In this document: positions 33,160 through 41,159 of the stretch, piece by piece | Layout of the letters: each line of letters starts with the position of its first letter | Position numbering within the stretch: position 1 is the stretch's first letter | Source: a virus | Strand: one strand, 5' to 3' | Virus record (IMG/VR): IMGVR_UViG_3300044213_000107 | Location: 1 to 64,000 of that record | DNA length: 64,000 nt | The notes under the pieces: generated by a model | What the model saw: only the letters and a program-made list of their open reading frames with translations | The model's database searches: none | What the model was told of the DNA's origin: nothing | Program-made: the position numbers and the translations under genes

Positions 33160-33426
33160 TTAGCCGATATTGAACACAGTATCTGAACTTTGACCGTTAA
33201 CCTGTACATTTCTTACACTAAATGTGCCGTTAGCATCGAGTGCTTCTAGTCTTACTGCATGTGTTCCGGGGTCAAGATTACAAATAACTGTTTCTTGCAG
33301 ATATATTTCTGCTGGCGGAAATCTAAAAGTTCTTTCGGTGATTAAATCACGATCAACATAAATCCTGTATGCCGGAGCAGCATCTGCGTAATCACAATAG
33401 ATATCTGCAGAGATCTTAACTTCCAT
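33160..33426 (-). CDS. small beta-sandwich protein, carbohydrate-binding-module-like
   Basis: 88 residues, entirely beta-rich: MEVKISADIYCDYADAAPAY, IYLQETVICNLDPGTHAVRL, then FSVRNVQVNG. The pattern of a short Ca-dependent xylan-binding-type module (CBM) with PGTH and a late DxxFNIG end is plausible. The 34524-34994 protein has a similar layout. Could decorate the virion or be an adaptor for the neighbouring enzymes. Confidence 0.55.
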   Translation of the reverse strand: MEVKISADIYCDYADAAPAYRIYVDRDLITERTFRFPPAEIYLQETVICNLDPGTHAVRLEALDANGTFSVRNVQVNGQSSDTVFNIG

Positions 33427-34492
33427 GTTGTGCTCGCAGTTGTTTTAGTTGATGTTGCAACTTACCTAATGTTTCTACTAAACGAAATGCACGAGCATTT
33501 TTCATTGGTGTATCTGGGTGCACATCCCGGGTTAGGCTCATGCTATAACGTGGGTCTCGCGCCATTTTAGCATTGCTGGCGACAACACCAACTCCGGCTG
33601 CTTCATTAACTGACAAATCTTTTATTAACTTTGATAATTGTTTTATCTGTTGCGCAACACGTTCTAGTTTTTCTTCGGTGCTGTGTTCTTCTTGTTCAAC
33701 ATGATCAACATCACGTTCTTCTTTGTCCAACACATACATCGCTAGTGCTTGATCGTCGGTTTTTGCTATTGGATACATAACACGTGCACGTCTGACTAAA
33801 AGATCAACTTTGGTGTTAGAATGCTCGTGGCTTTCGGCAACTGCTTTAGGTATTTTATCTAGAATTAACCCAATTTCTGGATCTGCACGACCATACAATT
33901 GTTTAATGTATTCTAATCTTGCAGTAGGATCATCCCGTACCATGTTCCAGAGATTCCTGCAGTCTGTACCATGGCTAGCATCGTATGTTTTGCCACCGAT
34001 TACTAAACTGGCCTTTACTTCAGGAACAATAATAACATAGCCATGTTGGTCAGCAGTAGTGGCTTCTTTGATGTTTTTCCAGGTTTTGAAGTAAGTTTCG
34101 TCACCGGCACGTATGCTTTTTGCAGGATTGTCTCGTTTATAAACAGCATCGGGTTGGAGTCTATCTGCATCTGGCGCCCCAACTGCAGTGATAAAAATAG
34201 TATTGGTTTTATCTATGCTGTCTGGTAATGCGTACACATTACTGGTTTCTACAACACGATCCTGCGGAACGCCGGCGGCAGTCATTAGTTGTATTTTATC
34301 GCTAAAATTAAAAGGACTTTTAGCGCCATCAGTTTTGTTGCTGGTTAAAATATACACCGCATCACGGCCAAATTTAGCCTGCAGTTGTTGAAAAACCGCA
34401 GCATGTCCACGGTGAAAAGGTTGAAAGCGGCCAGGATAAGTTACTACTATTCTGGGACCGCTTTCTTTTATAAACATTTCAGCAATAAACAT
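33416..34492 (-). CDS. NMN adenylyltransferase-like nucleotidyltransferase with targeting-like N-terminus
   Basis: 358 residues. After MFIAEMFIKESGPR comes VVTYPGRFQPFHRGHAAVFQ, the HxGH cytidylyltransferase motif of NMNAT/NadR, and YILTSNKTDGAKSPFNFSDKI, where a canonical ISxTxxR would bind phosphate. Such enzymes make NAD from NMN and ATP. The C-terminal third is a separate helical region with VAESHEHS near residue 216 and a coiled coil (EEKLERVAQQIKQLSKLI). FIAE, IKES and VAES look like prohead-protease sites, so the enzyme may be packaged and matured by cleavage. Confidence 0.7.
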   Translation of the reverse strand: MFIAEMFIKESGPRIVVTYPGRFQPFHRGHAAVFQQLQAKFGRDAVYILTSNKTDGAKSPFNFSDKIQLMTAAGVPQDRVVETSNVYALPDSIDKTNTIFITAVGAPDADRLQPDAVYKRDNPAKSIRAGDETYFKTWKNIKEATTADQHGYVIIVPEVKASLVIGGKTYDASHGTDCRNLWNMVRDDPTARLEYIKQLYGRADPEIGLILDKIPKAVAESHEHSNTKVDLLVRRARVMYPIAKTDDQALAMYVLDKEERDVDHVEQEEHSTEEKLERVAQQIKQLSKLIKDLSVNEAAGVGVVASNAKMARDPRYSMSLTRDVHPDTPMKNARAFRLVETLGKLQHQLKQLRAQHGS

Positions 34493-34512
34493 AAAAAATC
34501 TCGCCTATTGCT

Positions 34513-34520
34513 GTATTTAG
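34513..34520 (-). promoter_or_regulatory. late-type box CTAAATAC
   Basis: Minus strand, 20 bases before the NMNAT-like ATG, with a GGCGAG SD between. Confidence 0.4.
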
Positions 34521-34523
34521 CAG

Positions 34524-34994
34524 TTACATATTTTCCAGTAACCAGATGTAAAATGGACTTTCAAACGCAATCTTATATGCGCCATTCCACCCTAGATTAA
34601 CACATTCACGCATTGTTGTAATAGTTTTGCCGTTGTTGACTACTGGTGTATCTAATACATATTCACTGGCTTTGTGTCGTAAGTTACCAATATCAATATC
34701 GTCAATTATAATGCTTTCTATGTTTAGTAACATATCTTGCAAAATAGTCCATGTGCCATCTGCATCTGTTTCTGTTACAGTATCGCCATCGGCTTTGTTT
34801 AGCAAAACAACAGCAAGCACCGCAGGACCTTCAGGTAAATCAACAGAAAATTCATGTGTTTCTACTGATCCCGACTCGCCCGATATAGTAGTCCTTACAT
34901 ATTCAGTGTCATTTACCCGAATAGCAAATTCTGGTCGTTTTGACCAGTATGTGCCCGAAACGCCAATTTTAAAATTTAATGCTTCTGTGGTCAT
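34524..34994 (-). CDS. beta-rich protein, carbohydrate-binding-module-like
   Basis: 156 residues. TEALNFKIGVSGTYWSKRPEF..., shown here as TEALNFKIGVSG and WSKRPEFAIRVND, then VETHEFSVDLPEGPAVLAVV and SIIIDDIDIG match the strand order of xylan-binding-type CBMs, with acidic residues (DDIDIG) able to bind Ca. Its C-terminal third (GWNGAYKIAFESPFYIWLLE) is extra. ATGA overlap with the glycosyltransferase gene suggests a glycan-related or virion-decoration role. Confidence 0.55.
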   Translation of the reverse strand: MTTEALNFKIGVSGTYWSKRPEFAIRVNDTEYVRTTISGESGSVETHEFSVDLPEGPAVLAVVLLNKADGDTVTETDADGTWTILQDMLLNIESIIIDDIDIGNLRHKASEYVLDTPVVNNGKTITTMRECVNLGWNGAYKIAFESPFYIWLLENM

Positions 34995-35893
34995 GCTGCT
35001 GGAGCCTTGTCGGTTTTTGCAGCCATTTTCATAGCATCACTTAATGCCTGTGGAACTGCTAGTTCTTTGTTGTCTAGTTCTAGTCCTTGTCCAACTGGTT
35101 GTCCAAACTGTGGCATTTTGCTTAAATCACCAGCAAACTCGTAATGTCCAATGTGATTTAACAATACTTTACCGTGCGCCCAAATCTCTCCGCCAATCTT
35201 AGACCAGCGACGGCAAAATAACCAGTCTTCGCTTAGATAATGTCCACGTTCATCAATGTTGCAATCAAAAATTGCATACATCATTGGCTCGTATTGTTTA
35301 CCTAAGCCAACATCGTCGACATATTTTGACTCAGGATGTTCCTGAATCAAACGCTCATAAACACCACGCTTAAACATTAAGAAACCAGTGCCCATTGTGT
35401 CTACAGTAAAGATATCACCTTGTACTTTTGTCTGTTGATTTAAGTTAATAACATAGTTAACCGGCAATGCTTTTTTAGGATACAATCCGCCAATAACATC
35501 TTTATCGCAGGCCATCATTTGCAAAATACTTTCTGGTTGGAAACGAATATCTGCATCAATAAACATAAAGTGAGTTGCTTGTTTATTGGTCATCATTTTA
35601 GCCATTAGATTATTACGTGCTCGTTGTACTAAAGATTCGTTTACCATAGTATCAAGCGACCAGTTAAGTCCTGCTTGCTGAGCCAATAAAATAAAACGTA
35701 AAAAACTAGTCATTGTCGGCTCAGATACCATGCCACCATAGCATGGAATACCAATGTGCAAATGACATTTTGTAAAATCAAACGGCACACCTTGTTGTGG
35801 TGTAGCTGATTGTTGAGCTTGACGTGCGGCAGCAGCTTTGATCATTTCTACTGCGCTTTTTTGATTAACAGGGGTTGGAGTTTTCTTACTCAT
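34991..35893 (-). CDS. glycosyltransferase, GT2/GT-A-like
   Basis: 300 residues. CHLHIGIPCYGGMVSEPT begins a GT-A fold, RARNNLMAKMM follows and FMFIDADIRFQPESIL has the DxD metal motif. MGTGFLMFKRGVYERL and LSEDWLFCRRW fit the acceptor region and catalytic ED of GT2 enzymes. It would transfer a sugar, perhaps to DNA, a virion protein or a host glycan. C-terminus is Ala/Lys-rich. Confidence 0.75.
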   Translation of the reverse strand: MSKKTPTPVNQKSAVEMIKAAAARQAQQSATPQQGVPFDFTKCHLHIGIPCYGGMVSEPTMTSFLRFILLAQQAGLNWSLDTMVNESLVQRARNNLMAKMMTNKQATHFMFIDADIRFQPESILQMMACDKDVIGGLYPKKALPVNYVINLNQQTKVQGDIFTVDTMGTGFLMFKRGVYERLIQEHPESKYVDDVGLGKQYEPMMYAIFDCNIDERGHYLSEDWLFCRRWSKIGGEIWAHGKVLLNHIGHYEFAGDLSKMPQFGQPVGQGLELDNKELAVPQALSDAMKMAAKTDKAPAA

Positions 35894-35910
35894 TTGGGTC
35901 TTTCTTTAGG

Positions 35911-36087
35911 TTATGCTTTGCTTATTTCTACAACGACACCTTCGCCGAGCAATTCTTGTGCTACATCTTCTAATGCAGCCAATGTTGTTGCGCTAACAAG
36001 ATCACTGTCAGTTATAGTACCATTTGGATCATTTTTTTGTAGTTTACTTACTGTGATAACAATCACTTCTTCTTGAATACGTGCCAT
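35911..36087 (-). CDS. hypothetical protein, 58 aa
   Basis: Short gene with strong SD AAGGAG six bases before ATG 36087. Product begins MARIQEEVIVITVSKLQKND, has a beta-hairpin-then-helix pattern and ends EGVVVEISKA. Similar tiny proteins recur in T4-like cyanophages (from memory); no function. Confidence 0.7.
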   Translation of the reverse strand: MARIQEEVIVITVSKLQKNDPNGTITDSDLVSATTLAALEDVAQELLGEGVVVEISKA

Positions 36088-36111
36088 GTTGGCTCCTTGA
36101 TAATATACTAC

Positions 36112-36119
36112 TATTTATT
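36112..36119 (-). promoter_or_regulatory. late promoter box AATAAATA over a stop codon
   Basis: Its TAA (36115-36117) ends the upstream 238-aa gene; the box lies 24 bases before the 58-aa gene. Confidence 0.5.
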
Positions 36120-36831
36120 CAGGCCTATGCACCAGTTCATGAATTTTTCTCACAAACCCGGGACTAATAATAGACAAAAAAGTAGCTATCTTTTCATCGT
36201 TGGCATAAAAAAATGCGCCATAAAGATAATTAAAAATTTGAAATTGGCGTATGGTGCCTGCACTTAGTTTAACATCATCTTGTGAATTTAAATAGTTAAA
36301 AATCGATGATCTTACATCATCGGGATAATATCCATCTCTGATCATGAATTTAAATTTATACTCAGGTTTTTGTTTTCTAATAATTTTGTCGCTACTGAGT
36401 ATTTCTAAATCTTCGTTGTCTTTGGGCCATGTTACACTTTGGATTTTTGACTGTAGAGATTCGTTCATGGCAACAGCAACCTCTCGCAATACCTCTTGGT
36501 CTTCGGTATAAATCTGCACATAAGGATCTTCAATACGAATTTTTATTTTTGATCCAAACGAATCTTTAATGTCTCGAAGATTTTGTAGATCTGCAGAGGA
36601 AAATAAGTCAACATTTCTACGTGGACGCCAACTACCACCAAAATTATAATGCCGAATATTAAAAATCATAGCATCTAACTCGGCGGATATATTGCCAGTC
36701 CTAGCATCTGTTACTACACGACTGCCGTGCACTACTAGTTCCATGCGACAATAAAAACGATTGTAGTATCGTTTTTTTGTAAATAGGTAGTTAATGTTTT
36801 TATTGATCTTGCGCCAAAACGATGAAGCCAT
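36115..36831 (-). CDS. hypothetical protein, 238 aa
   Basis: Begins MASSFWRKINKNINYLFTKK, a basic amphipathic start, then alternating strands (MELVVHGSRVVTD, KIKIRIEDPYVQIYTED) and ends in a helical segment. No family recognised. It overlaps the end of clpA by 32 bases and probably is translated with it. An adaptor or regulator of the Clp unfoldase is one possibility from context only. Confidence 0.65.
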   Translation of the reverse strand: MASSFWRKINKNINYLFTKKRYYNRFYCRMELVVHGSRVVTDARTGNISAELDAMIFNIRHYNFGGSWRPRRNVDLFSSADLQNLRDIKDSFGSKIKIRIEDPYVQIYTEDQEVLREVAVAMNESLQSKIQSVTWPKDNEDLEILSSDKIIRKQKPEYKFKFMIRDGYYPDDVRSSIFNYLNSQDDVKLSAGTIRQFQIFNYLYGAFFYANDEKIATFLSIISPGFVRKIHELVHRPE

Positions 36832-39088
36832 CGGTGTCTACTCCTGGTGCTGATTCAGATGCCGAAAAGCCAACAACATCAAATTCAATTTTATTATCTC
36901 TATAGTCAACACTGATTATACTGCCATTTACAACATTATCAAAAAGAATCTTTTTACTTAGTGGCACTTTAATTAAGTCTGTGATCTTGCGTTGTACAGG
37001 TCTTGCACCCATCTTAGGATCAAAACTTTCTTTTACTATATACTCGACTGCGGATTCAGTAAGTCTAATTTTTATATCTTTTTCAGACAACAGTTCGTTA
37101 AGTTCTACAATAAACTTAGCAACAATTTTCCTCATGCTTAGATCTGTTAGTCGGTTAAACTTAACAATACCATCTAGCCTATTGCGAAACTCTGGTTTAA
37201 AGAAGTTTTTAACAGCCTTGTCATCCTCGCCTGACTTTTGTAAATCTCTACCAAAGCCAATTGAGTTTTTGTCATTGTCTGCGGCACCTAGATTGCTGGT
37301 TAAAATAACAACAGTATTTCTACAATCAGCTTTCTTACCATTACTGCTAGTTACTACACCTTCGTCCATAAGACTTAACAATAAATTGCTAACATCTGGA
37401 TGTGCTTTTTCAATTTCATCAAACAAAATAATGCTATTGGGATTCTGTTCAATGTCTCTGATCAACATACCACCACCTAAATTACCATCATCGTAGCCTA
37501 CATATCCCGGGGGAGCACCGATTAGTTTAGCAACGGTGTGTTTTTCTTGATATTCGCTCATATCATATCTCAGCAGTTTCATCCCAAGATTTTCTGCTAG
37601 TAGTTTAGCAAGTTCTGTTTTGCCTGTTCCGGTCGGGCCCAGGAATAAAAACGACCCAATTGGTTTATTAATAGATTTAAGTCCGGCCTTGCTGATATAA
37701 ATTTTTTCTAATACATTATCAACTGCTTCGTTTTGGCCAAACAAACGATCTTTAATGTTGTGTTCAAGACTAGAAATATTTTTAACACCGTCTGCACTGC
37801 CCATGATTTGATCAACGGGAATTTTTGTTGATTTACTTATTGCTTCAATAACATGTCCACGCAATACTGTAAAATCTGTTTGACGTATTTTTAATCTTGC
37901 AGCACAGGTATCGATTAAATCAATTGCTTTGTCTGGTAGTTTTTTATCTGCTTGATATCTTACACTTAGATCAACTGCGGCATCAATTGCTTCATCGGAG
38001 ATTTTACCAATGTGAAATTCTTCAAATTTATCACGAAGTCCACGCAAAATATCTTTGGCAACTTTTGGTGTTGGCTCGTCAATAGTAACACGTTGGAAAC
38101 GACGCATCAACGCACGATCTTTATCGAAACTTTGATTGTATTCTTCCCAGGTAGTACTTGCAATAACCTTGATCCTACCTTTTGTTAGTGCTGGTTTGAT
38201 CATATTTGCAAAATCTACACTACTGCCACTACTACCACTGCCAGCACCTTGCATTTGATGTGCTTCGTCAATAAACAAAATACATTTGCCTTTGGCATTA
38301 AGTGATGCCAACACTACTTGTAGTTTTTCTTCAAACTCGCCGCGATATTTACTGCCTGCTAATAAACTGCCAATATCAAGATTATAAACAGTATAGTCTT
38401 TTAGATATTCGGGTACATTTTTGTTAATAATGTTTAACGCCAGGCCTTCGGCAATAGCAGTTTTGCCTACACCAGGATCTCCGACCATTAGAATGTTACT
38501 CTTATTGCGCTTTGCTAAAATTTCTGTAATTTCTTGCAGTTCAGTTTCTCGGCCAATAACAGGATCAATACCACCTTCTTGGGCAACAATATTTAGATTG
38601 TCACAATAGTGTTCTAGAATTTCATCAACTTTACCTGCTGTCACTTTGTTTTTCCCACCAAGATGATCGTATGTTTTATTAAAATGCTCAACTAGTCCTG
38701 CACGATCTAACCCGTACTTGACCATAAAATAATGTGTATAACTATTTTTTTCTGCATGCATGCTCAAAAATAAATCCATGATGGTGATATCACTGCGGGC
38801 ACTAAACAATACTTGAGTTACTGCACGATTAAACACACGTTCTAGTGTATGTGTTTTCTTTGGTTCAACTTCTTCTCGAACCAAATAAGTTTGATTTAAC
38901 AAATATGTATGTACATCAAGAATTAATCCTTCGATGTCGGCACCATAGTTCCGAAGAAACTTGTTAAATGTTTCATATTTTAACATACTTAAAAATAAAT
39001 GCTCGAGCGTTACATACTCGTGTTTGTAGCCTTTGGCGATAGCACTAGATTCAGCAATGATGTGTTCAATTTCGGGAGTTGTGTTCAT
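36800..39088 (-). CDS. clpA: ClpA-type AAA+ unfoldase
   Basis: 762 residues, the length of ClpA. N-domain repeats (EYVTLEHLFLSMLKY), first AAA with GDPGVGKT (203-210) and FIDEAH, second AAA with GPTGTGKT (484-491), ILFDEIEKAHPDV, and sensor FRNRLD. The loop after the second sensor-1 strand contains NSIGFG (IGF at 610-612), the position of the ClpP-docking IGL/IGF loop of ClpA/ClpX. It lacks the ClpB middle domain. No clpP is in the window, so it likely docks to host ClpP and redirects proteolysis. C-terminus carries an acidic extension. Late box just upstream of the start. Confidence 0.92.
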   Translation of the reverse strand: MNTTPEIEHIIAESSAIAKGYKHEYVTLEHLFLSMLKYETFNKFLRNYGADIEGLILDVHTYLLNQTYLVREEVEPKKTHTLERVFNRAVTQVLFSARSDITIMDLFLSMHAEKNSYTHYFMVKYGLDRAGLVEHFNKTYDHLGGKNKVTAGKVDEILEHYCDNLNIVAQEGGIDPVIGRETELQEITEILAKRNKSNILMVGDPGVGKTAIAEGLALNIINKNVPEYLKDYTVYNLDIGSLLAGSKYRGEFEEKLQVVLASLNAKGKCILFIDEAHQMQGAGSGSSGSSVDFANMIKPALTKGRIKVIASTTWEEYNQSFDKDRALMRRFQRVTIDEPTPKVAKDILRGLRDKFEEFHIGKISDEAIDAAVDLSVRYQADKKLPDKAIDLIDTCAARLKIRQTDFTVLRGHVIEAISKSTKIPVDQIMGSADGVKNISSLEHNIKDRLFGQNEAVDNVLEKIYISKAGLKSINKPIGSFLFLGPTGTGKTELAKLLAENLGMKLLRYDMSEYQEKHTVAKLIGAPPGYVGYDDGNLGGGMLIRDIEQNPNSIILFDEIEKAHPDVSNLLLSLMDEGVVTSSNGKKADCRNTVVILTSNLGAADNDKNSIGFGRDLQKSGEDDKAVKNFFKPEFRNRLDGIVKFNRLTDLSMRKIVAKFIVELNELLSEKDIKIRLTESAVEYIVKESFDPKMGARPVQRKITDLIKVPLSKKILFDNVVNGSIISVDYRDNKIEFDVVGFSASESAPGVDTDGFIVLAQDQ

Positions 39089-39095
39089 TATAAAA

Positions 39096-39103
39096 TATTT
39101 ATT
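39096..39103 (-). promoter_or_regulatory. late promoter box AATAAATA over dnaJ stop
   Basis: Its TAA (39099-39101) is the dnaJ stop codon. Predicted +1 lies two bases before the clpA ATG at 39088. Confidence 0.5.
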
Positions 39104-39950
39104 TGGTTGTTAGATTTCTAATAGTGTCTAGTTGGTCTGGCGTTAAGTCGGTTGGAACTACGATGTTCACTAATAACATTAAATTTCCTCGGTGATTTTG
39201 ATTTAGTGCATATAATCCTTGTTGTGATAATCTTAATTTTGTACCATGTTGCGTACCAGGTGGAATAGTAAATTCGAACATTTTACCATCAATACCTTGC
39301 ACAACTGTTGCAGTACCAATTATAGCATCTAAACAGTTTATGTCAACAGGTTTGACTAAATCTAAATGATCGATAGCATATTCGGTTTGTGGCATTACTA
39401 CAATTACTACATATAAATCACCACGCGGTAAACTTTCGAAAAAATTATCTCCTAGGCCGGGATATTTTATGGTGCTACCAGAATGTACACCTCTCGGGAT
39501 TTGAACTTCAACTGCTTGTCTTTGTCCATTTGTTGTTTGGACACTTACTGTTTTTGTTTGTTGGGTTAATGTACTTGCTAGATCGATTGCAACTTCAACT
39601 CGTAGATCTTTGTTTTTACGGGGTTGCCTAAATGCTGCAAATGGATCACTGCCACCAAAGTTAAAATTAAAATTTCTAAATAACTCGTCCATTCCCGGGG
39701 GCATGCCATTCATTTCTTGGCCATTTACAGTAAAGCGAACTCCGCCAAAATTACCTTGACGTTCAGCGTTGTATTGTGCTCTGCGATTGTCGTCGCTTAA
39801 GGTATCATAGGCCGTTTGAATGCGTTGAAATGTAGCGGTATCTCCACCTTTATCTGGATGGTGTTGACTTGCTAGTTTTCTATAGGCTCGTTTAATTTCG
39901 TCGGGACCGGCTGATTCTGCTACGCCCAACGTTTCGTAGTGATTTTCCAT
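39099..39950 (-). CDS. dnaJ: DnaJ/CbpA-type co-chaperone
   Basis: 283 residues. J domain at 1-65 with YRKLASQHHPDKGGDTATF containing HPD, a short Gly-rich linker (NFGGVRFTVNGQEM), then the two-part client-binding barrel (TLTQQTKTVSVQ..., IPRGVHSGSTIKYPGLGD, IPPGTQHGTKLRLSQQGL). The four-repeat zinc domain is absent, so it is CbpA-like. It should stimulate host DnaK ATPase. Paired with clpA, it suggests phage control of folding and proteolysis. A promoter-in-hairpin lies upstream. Confidence 0.92.
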   Translation of the reverse strand: MENHYETLGVAESAGPDEIKRAYRKLASQHHPDKGGDTATFQRIQTAYDTLSDDNRRAQYNAERQGNFGGVRFTVNGQEMNGMPPGMDELFRNFNFNFGGSDPFAAFRQPRKNKDLRVEVAIDLASTLTQQTKTVSVQTTNGQRQAVEVQIPRGVHSGSTIKYPGLGDNFFESLPRGDLYVVIVVMPQTEYAIDHLDLVKPVDINCLDAIIGTATVVQGIDGKMFEFTIPPGTQHGTKLRLSQQGLYALNQNHRGNLMLLVNIVVPTDLTPDQLDTIRNLTTK

Positions 39951-39960
39951 TCAATAAAAA

Positions 39961-39995
39961 GCAACTAAAGTAGCTATTATACTACTTATAGTTGC
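39961..39995 (-). terminator. long hairpin with T-run, terminator-like
   Basis: GCAACTA+AAGTAG (39961-39973) pairs with CTACTT+A-bulge+TAGTTGC (39982-39995), loop of eight. On the minus strand it is followed by TTTTTA, so it can end transcripts from the 40-kb genes. The loop also holds a TATAAT. Confidence 0.6.
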
Positions 39996-40005
39996 TGGTT
40001 GTCTA
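39976..40005 (-). promoter_or_regulatory. sigma70-like promoter TAGACA-N18-TATAAT inside hairpin
   Basis: -10 TATAAT (39976-39981) lies in the loop and far arm of the hairpin; -35 TAGACA is at 40000-40005. It reads into dnaJ and clpA. Same words as at 8317-8345 and 55537-55565. Confidence 0.55.
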
Positions 40006-40013
40006 TCTGCTAA

Positions 40014-40196
40014 TTACTTTTTAGCAGGTGCGTCAGGAATCGGTGTTGCTTCTGCTTTTTTGTGATGTTTAACCTCGGGCTTGTCTTCGGCTTTTTTAGC
40101 CGGAGCAGCTTTGGGTGTTTCGGCTTTTTTGGGTGTTTCGGCTGCTACCGCAACTCCCAATGACACCGCTAATAAAATTGCTAATAGATTTTTCAT
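40014..40196 (-). CDS. exported K/A/P-rich peptide, 60 aa
   Basis: MKNLLAILLAVSLGVAVAAE is a clean Sec signal peptide with cleavage near AVAA-E. The mature 40 residues are low complexity (ETPKKAETPKAAPAKKAED, HHKKAEATPIPDAPAKK), strongly basic and repetitive. Such exported K/A/P-rich peptides are familiar from betaproteobacteria, so it may be host-derived. Located in the lysis and membrane gene region; a periplasmic role is likely, but I cannot say which. Confidence 0.7.
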   Translation of the reverse strand: MKNLLAILLAVSLGVAVAAETPKKAETPKAAPAKKAEDKPEVKHHKKAEATPIPDAPAKK

Positions 40197-40205
40197 TTTG
40201 ATTCC

Positions 40206-40925
40206 TTATAAAATTGGATCTTGTGTTGTAGGAACAACCTTCTGTCCCTTACTATTTAACGCCGGAGCAGTAGAACCTGTTGACGCCGATGGATCAGTTA
40301 TGGAACTGGTTTGTCCAAATCCTGATGATGCTGATGTTGTAGCTGTTGTAGATGTGCTTCCAAACCCACCTCCGCCAAAACTACTTGTTGTTGATGCGGG
40401 CGTTGAACCAAAACCTGAACTGGAAGAGCCGAAGCCTCCTGCCGCAGGTGTGCCAAATGCTGAAGCCCCGCTCGATGATGAACCGAATCCGCCACTGCTT
40501 GATCCTCCGAAACCACCAGACATTCCGCCGCCAAAGCCGCCACCCATTACTGGTTGGTTGCTTACATTAACACTACCTTGTCCTGGTGGAACATAAGTTG
40601 TGCCAGCACCTTGTGGAAACTGCATTGTGGGTCCTGCAGCACCACCTAATTTTTCCTGTGTTCTTCCGTATGCACTAATACCAATAACAGCACCCATGGC
40701 AATATGGAACAAACCTGCACCTTGTAATGTTAGTGGTTGCCATTGGCTACCTACATTACCGTGACTTATCATTTGTAGTAAACTCCATAACACCGGAAAT
40801 CCTACAAAATCCATAGTACATACTAACATGTACATCCAACCCATCATTGGACGCCATTTACTATTCATCCAATCTTCTTTTTTTATTTCACTTTCGCTTG
40901 GTTTGTATTCTTGCTCGTCTGCCAT
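40206..40925 (-). CDS. holin candidate (3TM-type) with Gly/Ser/Phe-rich tail
   Basis: 239 residues. NSKWRPMMGWMYMLVCTMDF begins a two- to three-segment membrane domain (to about residue 95, ending LFHIAMGAVIGISAYGRTQEK split over two helices), which fits the 3TM holin pattern known from gene-transfer agents and T4-like cyanophages. The C-terminal 130 residues are low-complexity GGFGSSSSG repeats. Gene context (exported peptide, membrane proteins, spanins, endolysin) supports a lysis function. An ATAAATA box and SD AGGAGC precede it. Confidence 0.5.
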   Translation of the reverse strand: MADEQEYKPSESEIKKEDWMNSKWRPMMGWMYMLVCTMDFVGFPVLWSLLQMISHGNVGSQWQPLTLQGAGLFHIAMGAVIGISAYGRTQEKLGGAAGPTMQFPQGAGTTYVPPGQGSVNVSNQPVMGGGFGGGMSGGFGGSSSGGFGSSSSGASAFGTPAAGGFGSSSSGFGSTPASTTSSFGGGGFGSTSTTATTSASSGFGQTSSITDPSASTGSTAPALNSKGQKVVPTTQDPIL

Positions 40926-40950
40926 TATAGCTCCTAATCGATTATATTGT

Positions 40951-40958
40951 TATTTATG
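40951..40958 (-). promoter_or_regulatory. late promoter box CATAAATA
   Basis: Minus strand, 25 bases upstream of the holin candidate's ATG, with SD AGGAGC between. Confidence 0.5.
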
Positions 40959-41015
40959 TATTTTTGGACATAATGTGCTATGTATATGTTTTGCAAAGGA
41001 AATTTAAATATTAAA

Positions 41016-41159
41016 ATGAGCGATAAACTAAGTTTTGCAGATTGGCTATTAGAATTACCTGTAAAAGTCTTCCTATGGGGACTTATGGGTGTTTTATTTG
41101 GTTTTTGGCTAATCGCTATGTTAGTTGTGATTTGTTTTGTTTATATTACTAATCACTAG
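41016..41159 (+). CDS. 47-aa membrane peptide
   Basis: Short plus-strand gene between minus-strand genes. MSDKLSFADWLLELPVKVFL is followed by one long hydrophobic span (WGLMGVLFGFWLIAMLVVIC) and a short end. A TTTAAATA box ends five bases before ATG; AAAGGA lies further upstream. It converges on the 41149-41943 gene with 11 bases overlap. Small opposite-strand membrane peptide beside a holin candidate suggests an antiholin or pinholin, not proven. Confidence 0.6.
   Translation: MSDKLSFADWLLELPVKVFLWGLMGVLFGFWLIAMLVVICFVYITNH

Noticed and set aside
36981-37496. 171-aa plus-strand open frame
   Set aside because: It lies wholly opposite the second AAA domain of clpA and is a reading-frame shadow.
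40081-40596. 171-aa plus-strand open frame
   Set aside because: Pro/Gly-rich product arises from the complement of the low-complexity tail of the holin candidate; no start signals.
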